Source: Paenibacillus polymyxa | Lineage (GTDB): Bacteria; Bacillota; Bacilli; Paenibacillales; Paenibacillaceae | DNA: 64,000 bases | Direction: 5' to 3' | Assembly: GCF_018614975.1 (NCBI RefSeq) | Contig: NZ_JAGGNR010000008.1 | Span: 310,001 to 374,000, forward strand | Part shown: piece by piece, positions 8,751 to 16,906 of the stretch | How the letters are laid out: each line of letters begins with the position of its first letter | Position numbering within the stretch: position 1 is the first letter of the stretch | The notes under the pieces: model-generated | Databases searched by the model: none | What the model saw: the letters and a program-made list of their open reading frames with translations, nothing else | Told to the model about the DNA's origin: nothing | Made by a program: the position numbers and the translations under genes

Positions 8751-9974
8751 TTATTCCATGGCTTCCTGCTGAAGGTTCAGCATCGTTTGTTGTATGGCTA
8801 CCTGCACTGCACCAGTGACAACAGCTTGCTCACCAAGCTTGGAACAGATTAACTGTGGTTGCACCGGGAATTTCTCAGATATGATCTGCCTCAGTAAAGG
8901 CAATAACACATCACCGTTCCCACCTATACCTCCGCCAAGCACAATGAGATCTGGAGCAAGAACAACGCTAATCTGACGCAGAGCTGAAGCAATCATCTGG
9001 CTGTATTGTTGTAGAATGTCTAACGCCTCTACTTCTCCACTGCGTGCAGCTTCAAATAACTTCTCGGGAGTCAGGTGTCTGTGAAGATCATCTGCAACTA
9101 CATCTAAACTTACATTTGCACCCGTATCAGCAGCCTCCAATAGTTCATCATGCTGATCTAGATAATCTTTCGCCAGTTGCATCAGACCATCAGCGGACAG
9201 GACTTCCTCCAGACGTCGAGCATCCACCAGCATCTCTGCGATCTCTCCAGTTAAGCCACCTAAACCTCGAAGCAGTTGCCCATGTACCATGATGCCAGCG
9301 CCCGTCCCTGTACCGATGGAGAAAAAAACAAACAAGGGATACCCTGCTGCTGCACCACTCCGATACTCCCCAAGTGCCGCAAGATTCACATCATTTTCCA
9401 GAATCACTTCACAGGGAAAAGCTCCTGACAACGACTCTAGAGAGAAAGCTTGTTCCAGACCGGCTAACGGGGCCACAATACGATGGATACGCCCTGAATC
9501 AGGCAGCACTACGCCTGGTATGCCGAACCCGATGCATTGAATCTGATCCCAGTTCAGATGATTCTCATCAAGCAATTTGTTCATATGGCTTCGAAGAAGC
9601 TCCAGCATCGTCGCTTGGGCTGGCTCATGAGCTTCTTGGACAACCATGGGATATGTTCGATAGGCAATGATCTCTCCATTCAGATCAGACAATGCAATCC
9701 GAATACGTGTTGCGCCGATATCTATACCACAGACATAATAAGCCGTTTCATTGAAACGAATGAGGGTTGCTTTTCGACCCTGAGCGTTGTCAGCTGGCCC
9801 CATTTCCCTCACCAGATTACGGTCAATCAGATGTTCGACCGCCAAAGACACCGTTGGCTTACTAAGTCCGGTCTGACGGCTGATATCCGCTCTCGACATG
9901 GTTCCCTGAGTTATGAGGGCATCCATAATGAGATTTTCATTCAGATTGCGGATATATTGCGGTGTGCCAGCCAT
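8751..9974 (-). CDS. ROK-family transcriptional repressor (NagC/XylR type)
   Basis: 407 residues. The N-terminal winged helix-turn-helix (MSRADISRQTGLSKPTVSLA, about residues 24-43) is followed by a ROK sugar-binding domain starting at YYVCGIDIGATRIRIALS. Key differences from active kinases: GEIAEM replaces GEIGHM, so the zinc-ligand His is absent, and the cysteine cluster is missing. The ATG at 9974 follows AGGGAGG by about 7 bases. A 25-bp XylR-type operator lies just upstream (9995-10019), so autorepression is likely. It heads the repressor-kinase-permease-regulator gene string and probably controls it. The inducer is unknown, and the altered pocket argues against assuming xylose or GlcNAc. 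Confidence 0.88.
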   Translation of the reverse strand: MAGTPQYIRNLNENLIMDALITQGTMSRADISRQTGLSKPTVSLAVEHLIDRNLVREMGPADNAQGRKATLIRFNETAYYVCGIDIGATRIRIALSDLNGEIIAYRTYPMVVQEAHEPAQATMLELLRSHMNKLLDENHLNWDQIQCIGFGIPGVVLPDSGRIHRIVAPLAGLEQAFSLESLSGAFPCEVILENDVNLAALGEYRSGAAAGYPLFVFFSIGTGTGAGIMVHGQLLRGLGGLTGEIAEMLVDARRLEEVLSADGLMQLAKDYLDQHDELLEAADTGANVSLDVVADDLHRHLTPEKLFEAARSGEVEALDILQQYSQMIASALRQISVVLAPDLIVLGGGIGGNGDVLLPLLRQIISEKFPVQPQLICSKLGEQAVVTGAVQVAIQQTMLNLQQEAME

Positions 9975-9994
9975 GTTATCGCCTCCCTTTATAG

Positions 9995-10019
9995 TTAGTT
10001 AAGTTTATTAACAAATTAA
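9995..10019. promoter_or_regulatory. XylR/NagC-type ROK operator
   Basis: 25-bp imperfect palindrome beginning TTAGTTAAG and ending AACAAATTAA, the same length and end sequence pattern as known XylR operators (TTAGTTTG...CAACAAACTAA). It sits 20 bases upstream of the ROK repressor start codon, the position expected for autorepression of the operon. Confidence 0.6.
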
Positions 10020-10178
10020 TTAAATTCAATATATCATCGTGATTGGTAGGTGTACAGCTTTTTGTAATTCCAGTCTTTAACTAGAAAGAACCATACCTTC
10101 ACCTGTAACACAAAAGCCTAATAAAGGAATTATTATACAATAATAGACGTTTATACATTTCCGAAACAGTGACACGCT

Positions 10179-10187
10179 CATAGAATA
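10179..10187 (+). promoter_or_regulatory. Mother-cell sigma factor -10 element (SigK/SigE-like)
   Basis: CATAGAATA matches the CATAnnnTA -10 consensus shared by SigK- and SigE-dependent promoters. It lies about 28 bases before the ATG of the small Cys/His-rich gene and just ahead of its ribosome binding site, leaving a short leader. The -35 part is not convincing. Confidence 0.4.
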
Positions 10188-10214
10188 CCTTATCACGATC
10201 AGGGAGGTTTTAAT

Positions 10215-10379
10215 ATGTATAGAAAACATCATAAATGTCATCATCCAAGACCAAAGTGTTTTTACAAAAAAATTACGAAAACTTGTGTTACCAAAGTTAA
10301 ATATGTCCCTACAAAGTGTAAAAAACACTGTCATGTCACTGTTGAATATTGTGGAGTCAAAAAAAGAAGACATTATTAA
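10215..10379 (+). CDS. Small Cys/His/Lys-rich protein, possible spore coat component
   Basis: 54-residue protein beginning MYRKHHKCHHPRPKC, with five cysteines, seven or more histidines and about a quarter Lys/Arg. There is no signal peptide or membrane segment. A strong AGGGAGG site lies 7 bases before the ATG and a clean terminator follows 10 bases after the stop, which makes a real gene likely despite the size. Composition, the CATAnnnTA promoter element and monocistronic layout resemble small spore-coat proteins (CotD-like) of bacilli; that is inference from composition, not recognised homology. A metal-binding peptide is the main alternative. Confidence 0.6.
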   Translation: MYRKHHKCHHPRPKCFYKKITKTCVTKVKYVPTKCKKHCHVTVEYCGVKKRRHY

Positions 10380-10389
10380 TACTCTTTTG

Positions 10390-10418
10390 CCCTTCTCTAT
10401 AGAGAAGGGTTCTTTCTT
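10390..10418 (+). terminator. Rho-independent terminator
   Basis: Perfect 8-bp stem CCCTTCTC / GAGAAGGG with loop TATA followed by TTCTTTCTT, directly after the small Cys/His-rich gene. Confidence 0.85.
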
Positions 10419-10455
10419 ATTGAACTAGATTAATACCGGATACCATTAACCTATC

Positions 10456-10486
10456 AAAAAAGTTGCGGTGATATTTCACCGCAACT
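10456..10486 (-). terminator. Rho-independent terminator of the YitT gene
   Basis: Minus strand: AGTTGCGGTGA stem pairing with TCACCGCAACT, then TTTTTTG. It lies about 25 bases after the YitT-family stop codon. Confidence 0.85.
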
Positions 10487-10511
10487 CCTTTCTTCCTTAT
10501 ATACATATTCA

Positions 10512-11351
10512 TCAAGTTTTGGAGAGTTCAATAAATCCTTCACCGAAAACATCACGCACGTCATGAATGGTGATAAAAGCAATCTCATCTTCTGCTCGTA
10601 CAATCTTCTTCAGCATAGAAACTTCCTGCTTGCTAATCACAATGTATAGAATTTCTTTCTTATTTTTCGTGTAATAGCCATGACCGGACAGGACGGTTAC
10701 TCCGCGATCCATCTTCTCAATAACTTGCTTCGCAATTTCATCCTGTTTGGAAGAGATAATCATAACTGCTTTTTTCGGATTGAGCCCTTCAATAATGAAC
10801 TCCATTGTTTTGGTTCCAACAAACAGCAAGACAATTGTACACATTAATCCTTGTGGTCCAATAATGAAGTATGAGGAGAAAGCCACAATCAAATCAAAGA
10901 ATAATAATCCATAACTGATGTTCCAATCCAAATATTTGTTGGCAAGTCGGGCCAGGATCACCGTCCCCGCCGTTGTGCCTCCCACTCTAACAATTAAGCC
11001 AATACCGAGACCGGCAAATACTCCAGCAAAGATGGTATTGATCCAGAGTTCATCCGATGCAATTGTCCAACTCTCCGTCAGATGCAGGAACAACGAGTTG
11101 AATACAACCGCAATAATTGTATACACCGTAGTCGTTTTATCAAGAAACCGGTATCCCACAATTAACAAAATACCGTTCAGGATCAAGTTCATCAGTCCAG
11201 GGGACCATTCAAACAGGTAATACAAAATAATCGTGATACCCGTGACGCCGCCTTCAGCCAAGTCGTTCGGGATGACAAACAGGTTCACCGCCAGTGCAAA
11301 CAGAAATGCACCTGCCATAATAAATAGAATATCCGTAATTCGTTTCTTCAT
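10512..11351 (-). CDS. YitT family membrane protein (DUF161 + DUF2179)
   Basis: About 280 residues. Five to six hydrophobic helices fill the first 190 residues, with the family signature NDLAEGGVTGITIILYYLF. A soluble C-terminal domain (about 200-280) includes MDRGVTVLSGHGYYTKNKKE, typical of DUF2179. The family is widespread in spore-forming Firmicutes, often in several copies; its biochemical role is not established and a transporter role is only suspected. The ATG at 11351 (MKKRITDIL) is chosen because longer in-frame TTG/ATG starts lack a site with good spacing. Monocistronic, with its own terminator. Confidence 0.85.
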   Translation of the reverse strand: MKKRITDILFIMAGAFLFALAVNLFVIPNDLAEGGVTGITIILYYLFEWSPGLMNLILNGILLIVGYRFLDKTTTVYTIIAVVFNSLFLHLTESWTIASDELWINTIFAGVFAGLGIGLIVRVGGTTAGTVILARLANKYLDWNISYGLLFFDLIVAFSSYFIIGPQGLMCTIVLLFVGTKTMEFIIEGLNPKKAVMIISSKQDEIAKQVIEKMDRGVTVLSGHGYYTKNKKEILYIVISKQEVSMLKKIVRAEDEIAFITIHDVRDVFGEGFIELSKT

Positions 11352-11545
11352 TATGCATTCCATCCAATCATCAGAAATCAACCTAATCGACCCGTCTCAT
11401 AAGTTGTCATAACCACTCAAGGATAGATTTTACCATGCTCTCAACAAAATTTGTATACATAATACAAATTGTTGCGTAATTTGTGCAAAGGAATTTAGTA
11501 AACCCTGCTCTTCCGTCTTCTGCAGGGCTATTGAGCATCATACAC

Positions 11546-11617
11546 CCATGACAAATGTCATGGTCCATCATTGATATTCATCATTACAGAAGGCTGACGT
11601 TTATGACTTACTGTCAT
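11546..11617 (+). promoter_or_regulatory. Putative DesR-binding palindromes upstream of des
   Basis: Two ATGACA/TGTCAT-type inverted repeats: CCATGACAAATGTCATGG at 11546-11563 (perfect except the two central bases) and ATGACTTACTGTCAT at 11603-11617. The second overlaps the -35 position of a promoter whose -10 is TACAAT (11631-11636). In Bacillus subtilis, phosphorylated DesR activates des from tandem sites of this type just upstream of the promoter, and this layout fits that. Confidence 0.55.
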
Positions 11618-11723
11618 GTTCGGAATGTTTTACAATGATAAAAACGCTTCCTACAGGAAAGTCTAGCGGGAAACGTCAAGTTGTAGCTGATTACAGTTAT
11701 AACGATTGAAGGAGGACACGTCA

Positions 11724-12782
11724 ATGAGTAGAAACAAAGAAATGGCGCTAAAAAAAGAGGTCACCCCTTACGAAAAAAATAATCTTCGTCTAAGTATCCG
11801 ACAATTATTGAACACCATACTTCCACTCTTATTATTATGGGCTGCGGCCTACTACAGTCTGTCCGTATCCTATTGGCTGACCTTCCCGATTGCCTTGGTG
11901 GCATCCGGATTTGTACTGCGGACGTTCATCATCTTCCATGACTGCTGTCATGGTTCATTCTTCAAAAGCAAACGCGCCAATGATATTCTGGGCACTATTA
12001 CTGGTGTAATAACAGTGACACCCTATCAGCAGTGGAAAAATGAGCATTCCATCCATCACGCTACCAGCGGTAATCTCGACAAACGCGGTGTAGGTGATAT
12101 CTGGGTCATGACGGTTGATGAATACAAAGAAGCCTCTCCATGGGGACGCCTCTTCTACCGGATCTATCGTAACCCGTTCGTATTATTTTGTATCGGACCC
12201 ATTTACGTGTTCCTGCTCGCCTACCGTTTTAACCGCAAAGGTGCAAGACGCAAAGAACGCATGAATACTCACTTAACTACGGTGTTGATCGTTGCACTCT
12301 ATGCATTCATGTCCTGGTTAGTCGGGTGGCAGGCTTTTGTCATGGTGCAAGCACCCATATTCTTCTTCTCCGGAGCCTTTGGCATTTGGTTGTTCTACGT
12401 TCAGCATCAGTTCGAAGAAACGTATTTTGAAAATGAAGATGAATGGAGTTATGTAAAAGCAGCTGTTGAAGGCAGTTCTTATTACAAATTGCCGAAATTA
12501 TTGCAATGGATTAGTGGTAATATCGGGTTTCACCATGTGCATCACTTGAGCCCACGTGTACCTAACTATTATTTGGAAGAAGCACATAACGCAACACCGC
12601 CTTTGCAGAAAGCTACAACCATCACACTACGTTCCAGTCTGGTTGCCCTGCGCTACCGCTTATGGGACGAAAAATCAAAACAATTTATTAGTTTCAAACA
12701 GCTCAAAAGCTTATCCCGCAATTCTTATGTTCAATCACCTATCCGTGCAACCAATCAAGCGGGTCTGACAGAGAAGCATTAA
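11724..12782 (+). CDS. des: Acyl-lipid fatty acid desaturase
   Basis: Integral membrane di-iron desaturase of about 352 residues that introduces a double bond into phospholipid acyl chains to restore membrane fluidity at low temperature. Three histidine boxes are visible: HDCCH, HSIHH and HVHH (the last in GFHHVHHLSPRVPNYYLE), and hydrophobic helices flank the boxes. The ATG at 11724 has AGGAGG 7 bases upstream; a TTG six codons earlier overlaps that site. It is followed by the desK and desR thermosensor genes, the same order as in Bacillus subtilis, where the enzyme is a delta-5 desaturase. Cold induction through DesR is expected. Confidence 0.93.
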   Translation: MSRNKEMALKKEVTPYEKNNLRLSIRQLLNTILPLLLLWAAAYYSLSVSYWLTFPIALVASGFVLRTFIIFHDCCHGSFFKSKRANDILGTITGVITVTPYQQWKNEHSIHHATSGNLDKRGVGDIWVMTVDEYKEASPWGRLFYRIYRNPFVLFCIGPIYVFLLAYRFNRKGARRKERMNTHLTTVLIVALYAFMSWLVGWQAFVMVQAPIFFFSGAFGIWLFYVQHQFEETYFENEDEWSYVKAAVEGSSYYKLPKLLQWISGNIGFHHVHHLSPRVPNYYLEEAHNATPPLQKATTITLRSSLVALRYRLWDEKSKQFISFKQLKSLSRNSYVQSPIRATNQAGLTEKH

Positions 12783-12886
12783 CTCTGTCGGATTCGTTTT
12801 CTTGTATTCAGGCTAAAGCCGTGCTACAGTCAGGCTAAGTTTGAGTACATGGCAAGTCTGAGGAGGAGAATTCCATTCAAAAGTGG

Positions 12887-14023
12887 ATGCAAAATTTTTA
12901 TAAAAAAACAGGGTTGAATCTTTATGTATGGCTCGCCTTTTTCATCCTGCCCTTCTATTTCATTTCACAATATTCCAAATTATGGACAATGGTGACCGGC
13001 ATCGTCATCATCCTTGTTTTCTTCGTCTGTTATCTGCTTGCCTTCATCACTAAGGGCTGGCAGGTGTACATGTGGATCGGACTGCTTATTGCTATATCCA
13101 TTACGATGACTATTGCCTATGATTATGCCTATTTCTCATTGTTTCTTGCTTTTTTTATTGGGAATATTAAAAATAAAGCCGGATTTTTCACCCTCTATTC
13201 AGTGAATCTGGGAGCCAGTTTCGTAACCATTAATTACGGTATCATTAATCAGAGTTCTCTGCTCGTGAGCCAACTCCCGTTTGTATTCATCAACTTGATG
13301 GCCTCCATTCTGCTTCCCATTAGTACGTATAACAAAAACAAGACCGAACACTTGGAAGGTCAACTTGAGAATGCCAACAGACGACTGGATGATCTCGTGA
13401 AAATGGAAGAACGTCAGCGTATCGCTCGTGATCTGCACGATACCCTTGGACAGAAGCTGTCTCTGATCGGTCTGAAAACCGATCTGGCTAAGCGTCTGCT
13501 CCGCAACAATCCCGATCAAGCCGAGATCGAATTGAGTGACCTAAGACAAACGGCAAGCACAGCTCTGAAGGAAGTTCGGGAAATGGTAACGACCATGCGT
13601 GGCACACAATTAGTCGATGAACTGTTCCGCGCGGAACAGATCCTGAAAGCCGCTTCGATTGAATCTGTACTGGAAGGCAATCCGAAGTTGCAGGATACGT
13701 CGCAGCTCAATGAGAATGTTCTCGGCATGTGTCTGAAGGAAGCCGTGACCAATATCGTCAAGCACAGTCAGGCCACGGTATGCACCATCACCATTGAAGA
13801 GACACAGTCTGATAACATCTTAACGGTTCAGGATAATGGTGTGGGCATGGAACACACACGCAACAAGGATCGACGTGGTACCGGCATTTTGGGTATGAAG
13901 GAACGGCTCGAATTTGTGAACGGTTGTCTTGATCTTCGCTCCGTAGCAAACGGAAAAGGTACACAAATCGTCATTCAGGTGCCCAAGCTGACGCGTAAAC
14001 CAATGAAGGAGGATGCAACATGA
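12887..14023 (+). CDS. desK: Membrane-fluidity sensor histidine kinase
   Basis: Cold-sensing kinase/phosphatase for DesR, 378 residues from this ATG. About five N-terminal transmembrane helices (starting LYVWLAFFILPFYFI) are followed by a coiled linker (LEGQLENANRRLDDL), a HisKA_3 box IARDLHDTLGQKLSL with His184, and an HATPase_c domain (NENVLGMCLKEAVTNIVKHS; DNGVGM; GTGILGMKERLE). The ATG is listed conservatively. AGGAGG lies 20 bases upstream, too far, whereas an in-frame ATT at 12875 is 8 bases from it. Starting there adds four residues, puts the His at 188 and aligns the N-terminus with Bacillus subtilis DesK without gaps. It overlaps desR by 4 bases. Confidence 0.93.
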   Translation: MQNFYKKTGLNLYVWLAFFILPFYFISQYSKLWTMVTGIVIILVFFVCYLLAFITKGWQVYMWIGLLIAISITMTIAYDYAYFSLFLAFFIGNIKNKAGFFTLYSVNLGASFVTINYGIINQSSLLVSQLPFVFINLMASILLPISTYNKNKTEHLEGQLENANRRLDDLVKMEERQRIARDLHDTLGQKLSLIGLKTDLAKRLLRNNPDQAEIELSDLRQTASTALKEVREMVTTMRGTQLVDELFRAEQILKAASIESVLEGNPKLQDTSQLNENVLGMCLKEAVTNIVKHSQATVCTITIEETQSDNILTVQDNGVGMEHTRNKDRRGTGILGMKERLEFVNGCLDLRSVANGKGTQIVIQVPKLTRKPMKEDAT

Positions 14024-14619
14024 TCAGAATCGTAATCGCCGAAGACCAACGCATGATGCTGGGCGCCTTGTCTTCCCTGCTCAATCTGGAAGAAGACATG
14101 CAAGTGGTAGGGCAAGCCAGCAATGGTGAGGAAGCTCTGGCACTTGTCAAAGAACTGACCCCGGATATCTGTCTGATGGATATCGAAATGCCCGTCAAAA
14201 GTGGGCTGGAAGCGGCAGAAGAGATGAAAGGTTTGAACTGTAAAGTCATTATTCTGACCACTTTTGCCCGAACCGGCTATTTCGAACGTGCGCTCAAAGG
14301 CGGTGTTCGTGGATACCTGCTCAAGGATAGTCCGATTGAAGAACTGGCTGAAACCATCCGCCAAGTCATGAATGGAAGACGCATCTTTGCCCCCGACCTG
14401 GTAGACGAAGCTTATGTAGAAGAAAATCCCCTGACAGAACGGGAGAATGCCGTACTTGGCCTCATGGCAGATGGAAAGAATACCAAGGAAATTGCCGGTC
14501 ATCTGTTCATCACAACGGGCACGGTGCGTAATTACATCTCCATTATTCTCAACAAATTAAATGCCAGTAACCGCATTGAGGCCATCACTCGCTCCAAGGA
14601 AAAAGGGTGGTTCAAATGA
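14020..14619 (+). CDS. desR: Response regulator of the cold-shock lipid desaturase system
   Basis: 199 residues in the NarL/FixJ class. The receiver domain has acidic pocket residues Glu8/Asp9 and phospho-acceptor Asp54 (CLMDIEMP). A C-terminal LuxR-type helix-turn-helix begins about residue 133 (LTEREN AVLGLMADGKNTKEIA). It overlaps the 3' end of desK by 4 bases with GGAGG upstream, so the pair is translationally coupled. Known partner logic: DesK phosphorylates DesR in the cold and DesR-P activates des. The candidate operators upstream of des support this. Confidence 0.93.
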   Translation: MIRIVIAEDQRMMLGALSSLLNLEEDMQVVGQASNGEEALALVKELTPDICLMDIEMPVKSGLEAAEEMKGLNCKVIILTTFARTGYFERALKGGVRGYLLKDSPIEELAETIRQVMNGRRIFAPDLVDEAYVEENPLTERENAVLGLMADGKNTKEIAGHLFITTGTVRNYISIILNKLNASNRIEAITRSKEKGWFK

Positions 14620-14694
14620 AAGTACCGCTTTAACCCATTGAAACAAAAATAAACATGTACCCGGCTGCACAAGCTGCGATAACATGCCCAAAAT

Positions 14695-14733
14695 AAAAAG
14701 CTTGGCCCAAAAATTGCTGGGCCAAGCTTTTTT
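14695..14733. terminator. Bidirectional Rho-independent terminator
   Basis: AAAAAGCTTGGCCCA pairs with TGGGCCAAGCTTTTTT around an 8-base loop. It has U-runs in both directions and lies between the converging desR and lipoprotein genes. Confidence 0.88.
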
Positions 14734-14793
14734 ATGTGTATCGTAACAATCCAAAACCCATCTCTTCTACATTGCAGAATATCCCTCAAACAC

Positions 14794-15705
14794 TCAAGAT
14801 TTCACAGATACAACCATGCCAAGAGCTTCTAATGGCACTTGATCGGTCTTAAGCTGATGAATGTTGTTACTGTCCTGCCATGAGATTGTTACATGGACAG
14901 ACTTTCCACCACTTGGATACTCAACCTTGATATACCCTTTATCTTTGGGTACAGGCAAGGTATGTGATTCCAGGTACTCCACCATTTTCTTCGCTATGCC
15001 CGGATTATTCATTTCATCTTCGGAAACCGAACGAATTTCCAGCGTCCATCTACCTTCTTGCCAAGTCAGATGTTGACTGCCTGCGGCACCTTCACTCATG
15101 CCTTTGATGCCATGTCCCAGATCCACAGCCATATCTGCTGGAATATCTTTCAGGTCCGTCTCAGGGAAAATTTCTGGCTGATTCGGGTCCTTATAGGTCT
15201 TCACTTCATAGGAAGCCAGTAAAGGTATCTTACTGTCGGATGCAGTTAAAGATTGATCATTAATGGCAACAGACTGAGTGGTTTCGTAGAAATTCACTTT
15301 AAAAGTATCAGCAGTATTGGACAGTATTGCCGCACCCAAAGATGTACCCTTGTCCAATGTGAATGATGTGGGTAACGCTGCATCCTCCATCTTCAATTGG
15401 TTGCGAACTTGCTTGATCACATCATTCACACCTGATTGACCTGTGGCAACTTGGTTGTCATTTGTCTTCGATCCTGATGTGTCCTCATTATCTGTTGTGT
15501 TTGTGTCCTCTTTGGTTCCCGTTTCATTTTCATTAGAGAAATCAGCACCACCGCTACCGGTCTCGGTCTGCTCACCCACTGTTGTCGTTGGTGAAGAACT
15601 ATCCTCTGATGATGCTACATCTGAATCTGGTCCGCCACATCCTGCCAGAGCAAGTAAAACGGCCGTCGTTACTGGAATCGTGATCCATATTGGTTGTTTC
15701 TTCAT
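14794..15705 (-). CDS. Lipoprotein of unknown function
   Basis: About 303 residues. The signal peptide MKKQPIWITIPVTTAVLLAL ends in lipobox LAGC, followed by about 70 residues of Ser/Thr/Asp/Glu-rich low-complexity tether and then a folded domain of about 210 residues with no motif I recognise. The domain has alternating hydrophobic and polar strands (VNFYETTQSVAINDQSL; YIKVEYPSGGKSVHVTIS) suggestive of a beta-rich extracytoplasmic fold. The ATG at 15705 has AAGGAGG 8 bases upstream. It lies downstream of the polysaccharide deacetylase with about 45 bases between them, so they may be co-transcribed and act at the envelope (inference). Confidence 0.7.
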   Translation of the reverse strand: MKKQPIWITIPVTTAVLLALAGCGGPDSDVASSEDSSSPTTTVGEQTETGSGGADFSNENETGTKEDTNTTDNEDTSGSKTNDNQVATGQSGVNDVIKQVRNQLKMEDAALPTSFTLDKGTSLGAAILSNTADTFKVNFYETTQSVAINDQSLTASDSKIPLLASYEVKTYKDPNQPEIFPETDLKDIPADMAVDLGHGIKGMSEGAAGSQHLTWQEGRWTLEIRSVSEDEMNNPGIAKKMVEYLESHTLPVPKDKGYIKVEYPSGGKSVHVTISWQDSNNIHQLKTDQVPLEALGMVVSVKS

Positions 15706-15749
15706 GATGTGTACCTCCTTCGTTGTAGCCAATCTAAAAATTGAAAAGA

Positions 15750-16490
15750 TTAACGCTTGTCGTTCCAGAAGTTAACCGGCTGCACTTTTTTGCTTAATAC
15801 TTCAATACGATACCCTTCTGCCTTCAATGTTTGTAATACTTGCGGTAATACTTTCAGCGTTGCTTCCTGGTCGTGCATAAGCACAACCGGTGTTGTTCCG
15901 CTCTTTTGCACATTGTGGATCTGCTTCATTACACTGTTATAGACTTTCTGGTGATCCTTCTTGTATTTCCAGTCTTCCGAATCGACATTCCAATCCCATA
16001 GATGGAATCCACCCTGACCCAGCAGCACATTACGAAATGCTGGTTTGAGATAAGGTTTACTACCATATGGCGTCCGCACAAGACTTGTTTTAACTCCGGC
16101 AACCTTGTACAGACTTACATTGGCCTGTTGCATCTCTTTTAATCCGCTATATGCAGATTTATAGAATTTGCCTGGAACGTGAGTCACACCATGCAGACCC
16201 AATCCATGCCCGTCAGCTACGATTCGTTTGGTAGCCTTCTGAAATTTCTCCATTTGAGGACCCAGCATGAAAAAAGTTGCCTTTGCATTATACTGATCCA
16301 GAATATCCAGTAACTGACCCGTATGAGCGGTTGGCCCATCATCAAACGTCAGGTATATGATTTTGGAATTCGCTTTGCTTGCACCATCTTTGGATGCAGC
16401 TGATTTGGCAGATACCGACTGCGGCAGTAATAGTGGAATGATCAGTAAAATAGCAAGTGTGACCATGATAGATTTGCGAATATGTAACAT
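15750..16490 (-). CDS. Polysaccharide deacetylase (NodB/PdaA-like)
   Basis: Secreted carbohydrate esterase family 4 enzyme of about 246 residues that removes N- or O-acetyl groups from peptidoglycan or another glycan. A signal peptide ends near SVSAKSA. All CE4 motifs are visible: TFDDGP (metal Asp and catalytic base), HGVTH (metal His pair), RTPYGSKP, a DWNVDSEDW segment and VVLMHD (catalytic His). The ATG at 16490 has AAGGGAG 10 bases upstream; the open frame continues 20 codons further without a site. It may share a transcript with the lipoprotein gene downstream. Confidence 0.87.
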   Translation of the reverse strand: MLHIRKSIMVTLAILLIIPLLLPQSVSAKSAASKDGASKANSKIIYLTFDDGPTAHTGQLLDILDQYNAKATFFMLGPQMEKFQKATKRIVADGHGLGLHGVTHVPGKFYKSAYSGLKEMQQANVSLYKVAGVKTSLVRTPYGSKPYLKPAFRNVLLGQGGFHLWDWNVDSEDWKYKKDHQKVYNSVMKQIHNVQKSGTTPVVLMHDQEATLKVLPQVLQTLKAEGYRIEVLSKKVQPVNFWNDKR

Positions 16491-16797
16491 AATTAAAAAT
16501 CTCCCTTGTGTGTTATATTTCCCCGGGTGTCCATGTTGTTCTAACTTCATCCCTTGGCGATTAATCCTAATACTATCAAAGATAGTGGCTCCTGTTCTCG
16601 CTCCAAAGACTACGGTAGAGTTACACTTTTGTCAGATAAACCTAAAATTTAATACGAATTTGATAGATTTGCGCAAAATAAGATCCCGTCAGGATAGATC
16701 AATTGTGACATATCCTCTATTACCCACATTCAGAATTTTGATAGACCTTTACTCCAATTCAAGCAAATCAATACAATAATCAAATAGCTATGCATGC
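16491..16797. other. Intergenic region upstream of the polysaccharide deacetylase
   Basis: About 300 bases with no gene. On the minus strand it contains a small hairpin ACTATC-TTT-GATAGT about 80 bases before the deacetylase start and AT-rich promoter-like sequence further out. I could not match it to a known riboswitch. Confidence 0.4.
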
Positions 16798-16820
16798 AAA
16801 AAAACCTGCACAAGTGCAGG
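16798..16820 (-). terminator. Rho-independent terminator of the ferritin gene
   Basis: Minus strand: CCTGCAC / GTGCAGG 7-bp stem with a two-base loop followed by TTTTTTT. Confidence 0.75.
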
Positions 16821-16906
16821 CTTCTTTGTCTTCAATCAGCATATGGCATCATGCTGTATGTAGATGGTGTTTTGACGCTAGAATCTTATCGACTCCCTAC
16901 GTGCAT

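Noticed and set aside
10077..10373. 98-codon open frame on the minus strand opposite the small Cys/His-rich gene
   Set aside because: No ribosome binding site, and it would overlap the plus-strand small gene that has clear start and stop signals.
16491..16797. Possible riboswitch upstream of the polysaccharide deacetylase
   Set aside because: Only one small hairpin is evident. I compared the segment by eye with c-di-GMP, c-di-AMP (ydaO) and glycine riboswitch consensus sequences and found no match.
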